Assembly: GCA_002480925.1 (NCBI GenBank)
Contig: DLDA01000010.1
Coordinates: 72,682 to 136,681, forward strand
DNA: 64,000 bases
Direction of reading: 5' to 3'
Origin: Lachnospiraceae bacterium UBA7784
GTDB taxonomy: Bacteria > Bacillota > Clostridia > Lachnospirales > Lachnospiraceae
The position numbers and the translations under genes are program-made. The notes under the pieces are model-generated. The model saw only the letters and a program-made list of their open reading frames with translations. It searched no databases and was not told the DNA's origin. This document shows positions 1 to 6,612 of the stretch, piece after piece (positions within the stretch are counted from its first letter, which is position 1; every line of letters starts with the position of its first letter).

Positions 1-818
1 AAGAAAAGGGAAACAGCAAAGCCATTAAATGGTTGCTAATAATTATTTCAGCGGTATTTCTTTTTATCATGGTAATAATGCCGCTTTTTACTGTCATTTC
101 CGGTGCATTGCAGAAGGGTCTGGGTTTTTATATAGGAGCCATAACTGATAAATATACCCTGAAGGCTCTTATACTTACCATAAAGGCAGCATTTGCATCG
201 GTTATAGTGACCTCTATATTCGGACTGATCGCTGCCTGGGCTGTGACAAGGTACTCCTTTCCAGGAAAAAAGATAATAAAGAGCATAATAGATATACCTG
301 TAACGATCTCTCCGGTTATATGCGGTATGATCTTTCTGCTTCTTTTCGGAAGGCAGGGCTTTATCTATCCGCTGCTTGACAAGGTCGGGATAGATGTGAT
401 CTTTGCTGTACCAGGTATCATAATAGTAACTGTATTTGTGACTTTGCCTATGGTCTTTCGTGAGATAGTTCCGGTCCTCGAGGCAAGAGGCACTCAGGAG
501 GAAGAGGCAGCTGCTATGATGGGAGCAGATGGATGGACCATTTTCAGAAGGGTTACATTTCCATCTGTCAAATGGCCATTCATATACGGAATTATCCTGT
601 CTGCATCGAGGGCAATGGGAGAATTCGGAGCAGTGTCCGTAATAAGCGGACACTTGAGAGGCCTTACCAATACGCTTCCTCTCCATATAGAGATACTATT
701 CAATGAGTTTAATACGACTGAAGCCTTTGCGGTTTCGTCGATTCTTGTTATACTTTCCATAGCGCTTATGCTGCTTAGACTATTACTTCAGCAGTACAGC
801 AGCAGAAAAAGAACATGA
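1..818 (+). CDS. cysW: Sulfate ABC transporter permease CysW, 5' partial
   Basis: Inner-membrane permease half of the sulfate/thiosulfate importer; pairs with CysT (not in the window) and the ATPase CysA. The reading frame is open to the left edge (first full codon at base 3) and the upstream residues (EKGNSKAIKW) resemble the CysW N-terminus, so the gene starts outside the window; an internal TTG at 33 is not the start. About 271 residues are visible with several hydrophobic segments. The cytoplasmic EAA loop that contacts the ATPase is clear (EEAAAMMGADGW followed by FRRVTFP), as is the family signature ARAMGEFGAVSVISG. Followed after 17 bp by cysA. Confidence 0.9.
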   Translation, partial: EKGNSKAIKWLLIIISAVFLFIMVIMPLFTVISGALQKGLGFYIGAITDKYTLKALILTIKAAFASVIVTSIFGLIAAWAVTRYSFPGKKIIKSIIDIPVTISPVICGMIFLLLFGRQGFIYPLLDKVGIDVIFAVPGIIIVTVFVTLPMVFREIVPVLEARGTQEEEAAAMMGADGWTIFRRVTFPSVKWPFIYGIILSASRAMGEFGAVSVISGHLRGLTNTLPLHIEILFNEFNTTEAFAVSSILVILSIALMLLRLLLQQYSSRKRT

Positions 819-835
819 AAGGAAGGCACTGATAT

Positions 836-1894
836 ATGTATGTTGCACTTGATGATGTAAATAAGAATTATGGCGATTACAAGGCCTCAGATCATGTCTC
901 CTTTTCAATAGAAAAGGGTAAGCTGACAGGTCTTTTAGGCCCATCAGGAAGCGGAAAGACTACTATACTTCGTATGATAGCAGGCCTTGAAACACCTGAT
1001 TCAGGGACCATATCAATAGACGGCACTGTAGTAAACGATATTCCTGCAAGCAAGAGGGGGATAGGCTTTGTATTCCAGAATTATGCCCTTTTCTCCTATA
1101 TGAGTGTCTATGACAATATTGCCTTCGGATTGTCTGTAAAGAAGGTCCCTAAGGATAGGATAAAAAGCAGGGTAAATGAGCTGATCTCCCTTGTAGGTCT
1201 TAAGGGGATGGAAAACCGCTATCCATCGCAGCTTTCCGGCGGACAGAGACAGAGGGTGGCCTTTGCAAGAGCCATAGCTCCGGGACCCAAGCTCCTGCTT
1301 CTTGATGAGCCATTTGCTGCCATAGATGCAAAGGTAAGGGTGGAGCTCCGCACCTGGCTTAAGGAAATGATAGAGAAACTCTCTATCACAAGCATCTTCG
1401 TGACTCATGATCAGGATGAGGCCATAGAGGTCGCAGACCAGATCATAATTATAGATCATGGAAGGGTCGAGCAGTCGGGTACTCCTGTTGAGATCTACCA
1501 GCAGCCCAGGACAGCATTTACTGCATCTTTTGTCGGAAATGCGACTGTAATACCTGATTATCACATCTTCAGCCACTTCGAGGATATACATGGGGCCAAT
1601 ACTGCAGTGATAAGGCCCGAATTCCTTCATCTGACAAGGGCAGGAGAGGTCGAGCAGTTCCCTAATTCCTCAGAGGTCGGAACAGTCGAGTCCATCCTCT
1701 TCCGTGGAAGCCATATGGAGATAAAGGTCTGGGTCAAGGGCTCACTTCTTACTGTAAACAGACCTATAGAGGAAAGTCGGGTAGAGATTGGCGAAAAGGT
1801 GCATATCTTTATATACCAGATATTTGTGACAACCAGGGATAAGGTATATCATCTGAAGAATAAGGCTCTTTATGATGATTCAGTTGTGATCTGA
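836..1894 (+). CDS. cysA: Sulfate ABC transporter ATP-binding protein CysA
   Basis: ATPase that powers sulfate import with CysT/CysW. 352 residues, normal length. Walker A GPSGSGKT at residues 35-42, Q-loop Q81, ABC signature LSGGQRQR at 133-140, Walker B LLLLDEP around 153-159, and the H-loop in FVTHDQDEA near 193. The C-terminal ~110 residues form the TOBE-like regulatory domain usual in CysA/PotA-type ATPases. AAGGA lies about 10 bases before the ATG. It sits between cysW and the aprA-like gene, with only 20 bp to the latter, so uptake and reduction genes are probably co-transcribed. Confidence 0.93.
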   Translation: MYVALDDVNKNYGDYKASDHVSFSIEKGKLTGLLGPSGSGKTTILRMIAGLETPDSGTISIDGTVVNDIPASKRGIGFVFQNYALFSYMSVYDNIAFGLSVKKVPKDRIKSRVNELISLVGLKGMENRYPSQLSGGQRQRVAFARAIAPGPKLLLLDEPFAAIDAKVRVELRTWLKEMIEKLSITSIFVTHDQDEAIEVADQIIIIDHGRVEQSGTPVEIYQQPRTAFTASFVGNATVIPDYHIFSHFEDIHGANTAVIRPEFLHLTRAGEVEQFPNSSEVGTVESILFRGSHMEIKVWVKGSLLTVNRPIEESRVEIGEKVHIFIYQIFVTTRDKVYHLKNKALYDDSVVI

Positions 1895-1914
1895 TCTGCT
1901 GAAAGGAGATATCG

Positions 1915-3588
1915 ATGGATCTTAAGTTATATACGACTGATGTTCTGATAATAGGAGGCGGTACCGCCGGATGTGCAGCTGCTATAAGACTAAAGGACAG
2001 TGGTCTTCGGGTCATAGTCGCTGAAAAGGCAAATATAAAAAGAAGCGGCTGCCTTGCAAGTGGTGTCAATGCCTTAAACGCCTATATTTCAAAGGGACAT
2101 AGGCCAGAGGACTATGTAGATTATGCTATGAAGGATGCCGAGGGAATTGCCAGGGAGGACCTGCTTCTTTCCATAAGTGAAAGAGTAAATCAGGTCACCT
2201 GGAGGCTTGAGGAGGCCGGACTGCCTGTACTTAAGGATAAGAATGGACATTATGCTACCCGTGGCTGGCGGAATGTAAAGATAAACGGAGAGAATATAAA
2301 GCCTCTTTTAGCAAAGCAGGTAGATGATGCGCCTCTTGTTACAGTGATAAATCATATCAATATTACTGATTTTATAATAAAGGACAGGAGGGTCTACGGA
2401 GCAGTCGGCTTCAACGTCCTCACAAGTCAGGCTGTGGAAATCTATGCTGAGGCTACTCTTATAGCAACAGGCGGAGCTGCCGGAATGTATAAGCCAAATA
2501 ATCCTGGATTTTCAAGGCATAAGATGTGGTATCCTCCATTCAACACTGGAGCCGGACTGGCTATGGGTATAAGGGCAGGCGCTGAAATGACTACCTTTGA
2601 GATGAGATTCGTGGCCCTGCGCTGTAAGGATACCATAGCTCCGACAGGAACTATAGCATTCGGTGTCGGTGCTCCTCAGATGAATGCTAAGGGAGAGGAG
2701 TATCAGGATAAGTATGGAAATACTACGTCTGAGAGAGTATATGCCTCTGTCGCTGAAAATATGAAGGGGAACGGCCCCTGCTATCTGAAAACCAAGGGGA
2801 TCTCGGAGGAAACCGACGATGATCTGATAAAGGCATATCTTAATATGGCTCCCCAGCAGACCCTGAAATGGATGTCAGGCAAATTCCCTTCCGAGGAAAA
2901 TGTCGAGATAGAGGGGAGTGAGCCTTATGTAGTAGGTGGTCACACAGCGAGTGGCTACTGGGTAAAAAATGACAGAAGCACGACGATAGAGGCTCTTTTT
3001 GCTGCAGGGGATATTGCTGGCGGCGCCCCTCAGAAATATGTGACAGGAGCTATTGCAGAGGGAGAGATCGCGGCTGAGGGGATCCTTTCTTATCTGAAGG
3101 CGAACTCGAAGAATCGTATGCCATCTCCAAAGACATTTGATAAGGAGGTCAGCAATATAGTAAATGAATATGACAGATTCTTTAAGAATCAGGGTATAGG
3201 TTATTCGGAAGACGATCTCGAGGAGACTATGCAGAAGATAATGGATCAGTATGCCGGAGGTATCTCCACCTACTACAGATTCAACGAGGCAGGACTTCGG
3301 ATAGCTGATAAGAGGATCCGTGATCTGATCAGACTTTCTGATACACTTAGCGCCTGTGATAACTATGAGCTGATGAAAATCTATGAGCTCAGGGAAAGAC
3401 TTACTGTCTGCCTGGTGCTTATTGCCCATCTGATGGCCAGAAAGGAGACCCGCTGGCCGGTATTTGACTCCAATTCGGACTATCCGGACAAGAGCAAGAA
3501 ATTCGGGAATTATTTCGTGAATTCTGTTTATAACGATGGTAATGTAAAGATCATCTACCGAAAGATGAAAAAGGAGGACAAAAATTGA
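1915..3588 (+). CDS. aprA: Adenylylsulfate (APS) reductase alpha subunit-like flavoprotein
   Basis: FAD subunit predicted to reduce APS to sulfite and AMP. Dinucleotide-binding motif IIGGGTAGC at residues 12-20. Regions matching AprA are recognisable: KINGENIKP (122-130), a Trp in MWYPPFNTG (W205), Arg in EMRFVALRCKD (R231/R236), and GGHTASGYWV with H343, corresponding by eye to the active-site Trp, Arg and His of the Archaeoglobus enzyme. FAD motif LFAAGDIAGGAPQKY near 361-375. At 557 residues it is shorter than dissimilatory AprA (about 620-660). Start ATG has AAAGGAGAT upstream. It is placed between sulfate import and sulfate activation genes, arguing for assimilation. A different fumarate-reductase-family flavoenzyme is the alternative, but context and active-site residues favour AprA. 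Confidence 0.82.
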   Translation: MDLKLYTTDVLIIGGGTAGCAAAIRLKDSGLRVIVAEKANIKRSGCLASGVNALNAYISKGHRPEDYVDYAMKDAEGIAREDLLLSISERVNQVTWRLEEAGLPVLKDKNGHYATRGWRNVKINGENIKPLLAKQVDDAPLVTVINHINITDFIIKDRRVYGAVGFNVLTSQAVEIYAEATLIATGGAAGMYKPNNPGFSRHKMWYPPFNTGAGLAMGIRAGAEMTTFEMRFVALRCKDTIAPTGTIAFGVGAPQMNAKGEEYQDKYGNTTSERVYASVAENMKGNGPCYLKTKGISEETDDDLIKAYLNMAPQQTLKWMSGKFPSEENVEIEGSEPYVVGGHTASGYWVKNDRSTTIEALFAAGDIAGGAPQKYVTGAIAEGEIAAEGILSYLKANSKNRMPSPKTFDKEVSNIVNEYDRFFKNQGIGYSEDDLEETMQKIMDQYAGGISTYYRFNEAGLRIADKRIRDLIRLSDTLSACDNYELMKIYELRERLTVCLVLIAHLMARKETRWPVFDSNSDYPDKSKKFGNYFVNSVYNDGNVKIIYRKMKKEDKN

Positions 3589-3899
3589 GCATAAGGATAA
3601 ATCCAAAGAAATGCATAGGCTGCAGGAAGTGCGTTGAAGAATGTCCCGGCAATCTTTTCGTGATAGGAGAGGATAACAAGGCTCATATGCGTGACCCAAG
3701 AGACTGCTGGGGCTGCGCTACCTGTGTAAAGATCTGTCCCCTTAATGCCATAAGCATGTATCTGGGTGCGGATATAGGCGGAGACGGAACCTCTATGATA
3801 GTGAAGCATTCAGGGAATGTGCTTCACTGGATCTTCGAATCACCTGACGGAATGAAGCTTTTTGTGGAGACAGACAGGACAGAATCAAATAAATATTAG
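3585..3899 (+). CDS. aprB: APS reductase beta subunit-like ferredoxin (two 4Fe-4S)
   Basis: Electron-transfer partner of the AprA-like subunit. 104 residues with two 4Fe-4S sets: CIGCRKCVEECP (C10, C13, C16, C20) and CWGCATCVKICP (about 41-52). The CWGC form of the second set and the stretch after it (WIFESPDGMKLF) resemble AprB, but the long C-terminal arm that wraps AprA in sulfate-reducing bacteria is missing. The start is a TTG overlapping the aprA stop by 4 bases; it is supported by a strong AAGGAGG 8 bases upstream and by the N-terminal MSIRINPKKC. Coupled translation with aprA implies a 1:1 complex. Confidence 0.83.
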   Translation: MSIRINPKKCIGCRKCVEECPGNLFVIGEDNKAHMRDPRDCWGCATCVKICPLNAISMYLGADIGGDGTSMIVKHSGNVLHWIFESPDGMKLFVETDRTESNKY

Positions 3900-3952
3900 T
3901 TCGGTCCTAATTCCAACATAATATTTCCTGATCCCTAAATCCTATAAGTATC

Positions 3953-3981
3953 TTGACAACAGAGGAATTATCTGCTATATT
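3953..3981 (+). promoter_or_regulatory. Sigma-A promoter of cysDN
   Basis: TTGACA (3953-3958), 17-bp spacer, TATATT (3976-3981). It gives cysDN its own start, separate from read-through out of the transporter/aprAB genes. Confidence 0.75.
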
Positions 3982-4005
3982 AACATAGTAACCCGATAGG
4001 AAATA
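3978..4005 (+). promoter_or_regulatory. CymR-like operator overlapping the cysDN -10
   Basis: Recalled CymR consensus of Bacillus (TAA-WW-N-C ... ATMGGAATTW, 28 positions) fits here with ATAGGAAATA as the conserved 3' half (9 of 10) and 7 of 9 constrained positions in the 5' half. The site covers the end of the -10 and the start region, as expected for cysteine-responsive repression. No cymR gene is in the window, so the regulator is inferred. Confidence 0.4.
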
Positions 4006-4042
4006 AGGGATACTAAAATCGATCTGAAAGGAGCTTAAATAA

Positions 4043-4942
4043 ATGAGCGAGAAATCACATCTTGACTCCCTGGAGGCAGAAGCCATATATATTATCAGGG
4101 AGGTTGCCGCAGAGTGTGAGAAGCCGGTAATGCTATATTCCATTGGAAAGGATTCATCGGTCATGCTTCACCTTGCATTAAAGGCTTTCTATCCGCAGAA
4201 GCCTCCTTTTCCTTTCCTTCATATAGACACCACCTGGAAGTTCAAGGAAATGATAAAGTTCCGTGATGAAACCGCAAAGAAATACGGGTTGAATATGCTC
4301 GTATATACAAACGAGGAGGGCAGAAAGAAGGGAATCAATCCTTTCGATAACGGCGCCTCATATACAGACATAATGAAAACACAGGCCTTAAAGCAGGCTC
4401 TTACCAAGTATGGCTTTACTGCTGCCTTCGGTGGAGGAAGACGTGATGAGGAGCAGTCAAGAGCAAAGGAGAGGATCCTTTCCTTCCGTAACGCTGCTCA
4501 GGCATGGGATCCCAAGAACCAGAGACCTGAGATGTGGAAGCTTTACAATACCATGATCCATAAGGGTGAGAGCATAAGGGTTTTCCCGCTTTCCAACTGG
4601 ACAGAGAAGGATATCTGGCAGTATATCAAGAGAGAGAATATAGATATAGTTCCTCTCTATTTCGCTGCAGAGCGTCCTTGTGTCGAAAGGGACGGAAACC
4701 TTATCATGGTAGATGACGACAGGATGCGCCTTAAGCCTGGTGAGAAGCCTATGATGAAAAAGATCCGATTCAGAACCTTAGGCTGCTATCCTCTTACAGG
4801 TGGATTTGAATCAGACGCCACTACTCTGGATGAGATCATTGAGGAGACACTTGGTGCTGTAGAATCAGAACGTACAAGTCGTGTGATCGATCACGAGGGG
4901 GTCGGCAGCATGGAACGTAGAAAGAAGGAAGGATACTTCTAA
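4043..4942 (+). CDS. cysD: Sulfate adenylyltransferase subunit 2 CysD
   Basis: Small catalytic subunit of ATP sulfurylase: sulfate + ATP to APS + PPi in the cytosol. 299 residues, standard length. PP-loop SIGKDSSV at 33-40 binds ATP; the family block [16 protein letters not shown] is at about 129-144. AAAGGAGCT precedes the ATG. cysN begins on the base after its stop codon, so the two subunits are made together. Confidence 0.95.
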   Translation: MSEKSHLDSLEAEAIYIIREVAAECEKPVMLYSIGKDSSVMLHLALKAFYPQKPPFPFLHIDTTWKFKEMIKFRDETAKKYGLNMLVYTNEEGRKKGINPFDNGASYTDIMKTQALKQALTKYGFTAAFGGGRRDEEQSRAKERILSFRNAAQAWDPKNQRPEMWKLYNTMIHKGESIRVFPLSNWTEKDIWQYIKRENIDIVPLYFAAERPCVERDGNLIMVDDDRMRLKPGEKPMMKKIRFRTLGCYPLTGGFESDATTLDEIIEETLGAVESERTSRVIDHEGVGSMERRKKEGYF

Positions 4943-6541
4943 ATGAACGATTTACTAAAATTTATTACCTGCGGATCAGTAGACGATGGGAAATCCACAC
5001 TGATCGGACACATCCTTTATGATTCAAAGCTTTTATATGCCGATCAGGAAAAGGCTCTTGAGCTTGACTCTAAGGTAGGCAGCAGAGGCGGTAAGATCGA
5101 TTATTCACTTCTACTAGACGGACTAACAGAAGAAAGGGAGCAGGGCATTACTATAGATGTAGCCTACAGATACTTCACTACCGACAAGAGAAGCTTTATA
5201 GTAGCTGACACTCCAGGTCATGAGGAATATACGAGAAATATGGCTGTAGGAGCCTCATTTGCAGATCTTGCAGTTATACTTGTGGATGCCTCACAGGGAG
5301 TCCTGGTTCAGACAAGACGTCACAGCCGCATTGCCAGGCTGATGGGCATCAGATACTTCGTCTATGCAGTCAATAAGATGGATCTTGTCGATTACAGCGA
5401 GGAGAGATTCAGAGAAATCCAGGACTCTCTTAAGGAGCTTAGCGATACGCTTGGTCTTTCTCATGTGATAAGCATACCTGTTTCTGCCACAGAGGGTGAT
5501 AATGTCACAAGAAGATCTGACAAGATGAAGTGGTACAGCGGCCCTGTCCTTCTTGACTATCTGGAGAATGTAGAGATCGATCACGGCGAGAATGAAGAGG
5601 GCTTCTATATGCCTGTCCAGAGAGTATGCCGTCCTGATCACACATTCCGTGGCTTCGAGGGTCAGATAGAGGCCGGATCTGTAGCAGTAGGAGATCAGAT
5701 CACTGTTTATCCAAGCCTTGAGAAGGCCAGGATAAAGGGCATCCTTAAGGCAGCAAAGGAAAGCGATAAGGCCTCTATTGGTTCGCCTGTTACTATCACA
5801 CTCGACAGGGAGATAGATGTATCCAGAGGAGCTGTTATAGCAAAGGATACCAGTCTTCCTCTTTCAGACAGGGTAGAGGTCGAGCTGCTCTGGATGGATG
5901 ACGAGGAGCTTACAAAGGGTAAGAATTTCTTCGTGAAGCTTGGGACAAGGCAGATTCCTGGTATAGTTACTGACATCCTTTACAAAACAGATGTAAATAC
6001 CGGTGAGAGAAAGCCGGCTCGGTCTCTGAAGAAGAATGAGATCGCAAGGGTAGTAGTCGCATTTACTGAAAAGATAGTGGTAGATGAGTTTGAAAAGCAC
6101 AAGACTCTGGGAGAGCTTATCCTTATAGACAGGATCTCATATATGACAAGTGCCTGCGGAGTAGTAAGGCAGATACTTGATTCTAAGTCAGTCCTTGATG
6201 GAAGAGTGACAGCTGAGATAAGAGCCAGACTGCTGGGGCAGAAGGCAGGTGTCTTTGCTCTTTCCGATGCTTCAGATCATATTGATAAGGATACAGCAGA
6301 GCTGATTGAGAAAAAACTCCTCGGAAAAGGAAAGCATGTGCTGCTTCTTTCGGAACAGGATGCTTCATCCGCTGCACTCAGGGCTCTTACCGATGCAGGA
6401 ATAATCGTCCTTGTATCGGGAAAGGCTTCTCTTTCATCTGAGCCGGGCTATATTGGCCTTGAAAGGGCAGATGGATCGCTTAGTGGTCCTAAGCTTGCGG
6501 ATAGCGCCGCCGATCAGATAGATGGTCTTACAAATCTCTGA
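4943..6541 (+). CDS. cysN: Sulfate adenylyltransferase subunit 1 CysN with eroded APS-kinase-like tail
   Basis: Regulatory GTPase of ATP sulfurylase; GTP hydrolysis drives APS formation by CysD. G1 GSVDDGKS (11-18), G3 DTPGH (89-93), G4 NKMD (144-147), then EF-Tu-like beta-barrel domains to about residue 423. The protein is 532 residues, about 55 longer than Escherichia coli CysN. Residues 424-532 align by eye with the start of CysC: VFALSDASDHIDKDT takes the place of the strand and P-loop (VLWFTGLSGSGKST), followed by AELIEKKLLGKGKHVLLL and DAGIIVLVSG. The P-loop glycines and lysine are gone, so APS kinase activity is not expected. That fits direct APS reduction by the adjacent AprAB. Confidence 0.93.
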   Translation: MNDLLKFITCGSVDDGKSTLIGHILYDSKLLYADQEKALELDSKVGSRGGKIDYSLLLDGLTEEREQGITIDVAYRYFTTDKRSFIVADTPGHEEYTRNMAVGASFADLAVILVDASQGVLVQTRRHSRIARLMGIRYFVYAVNKMDLVDYSEERFREIQDSLKELSDTLGLSHVISIPVSATEGDNVTRRSDKMKWYSGPVLLDYLENVEIDHGENEEGFYMPVQRVCRPDHTFRGFEGQIEAGSVAVGDQITVYPSLEKARIKGILKAAKESDKASIGSPVTITLDREIDVSRGAVIAKDTSLPLSDRVEVELLWMDDEELTKGKNFFVKLGTRQIPGIVTDILYKTDVNTGERKPARSLKKNEIARVVVAFTEKIVVDEFEKHKTLGELILIDRISYMTSACGVVRQILDSKSVLDGRVTAEIRARLLGQKAGVFALSDASDHIDKDTAELIEKKLLGKGKHVLLLSEQDASSAALRALTDAGIIVLVSGKASLSSEPGYIGLERADGSLSGPKLADSAADQIDGLTNL

Positions 6542-6562
6542 TACGGCTTTATAAATGATGAT

Positions 6563-6595
6563 AAAGAGATAAGGATAAGCTCCTTATCTCTTTTT
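6563..6595 (+). terminator. Rho-independent terminator of cysDN
   Basis: 13-bp perfect stem AAAGAGATAAGGA / TCCTTATCTCTTT with a 5-base loop, running into a T tract, 21 bases after the cysN stop. Confidence 0.9.
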
Positions 6596-6596
6596 G

Positions 6597-6605
6597 TGTT
6601 ATAAT
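6597..6605 (+). promoter_or_regulatory. Extended -10 promoter of the helicase operon
   Basis: TGTTATAAT is a perfect extended -10. No good -35 is visible because the cysDN terminator occupies that space. The ATG of the helicase gene lies 7 bases after it, at or next to the expected transcription start. Confidence 0.6.
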
Positions 6606-6612
6606 CTATTCT

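Larger units (their letters stand above)
3931..4011 (+). promoter_or_regulatory. Long inverted repeat flanking the cysD promoter
   Basis: Left arm ATCCCTAAATCCTAT (3931-3945) and right arm ATAGGAAATAAGGGAT (3996-4011) are near-complementary, 50 bp apart, bracketing the -35 and following the -10. Spacing is too long for a terminator; two binding half-sites for one regulator is the simplest reading. Confidence 0.45.

Noticed and set aside
48-686. 212-codon open frame opposite cysW
   Set aside because: Antisense shadow; the plus strand encodes the clear CysW permease.
1915-3588. Succinate dehydrogenase/fumarate reductase flavoprotein
   Set aside because: The family is shared, but sulfate genes on both sides, the small two-cluster ferredoxin and AprA-type active-site blocks fit APS reductase better.
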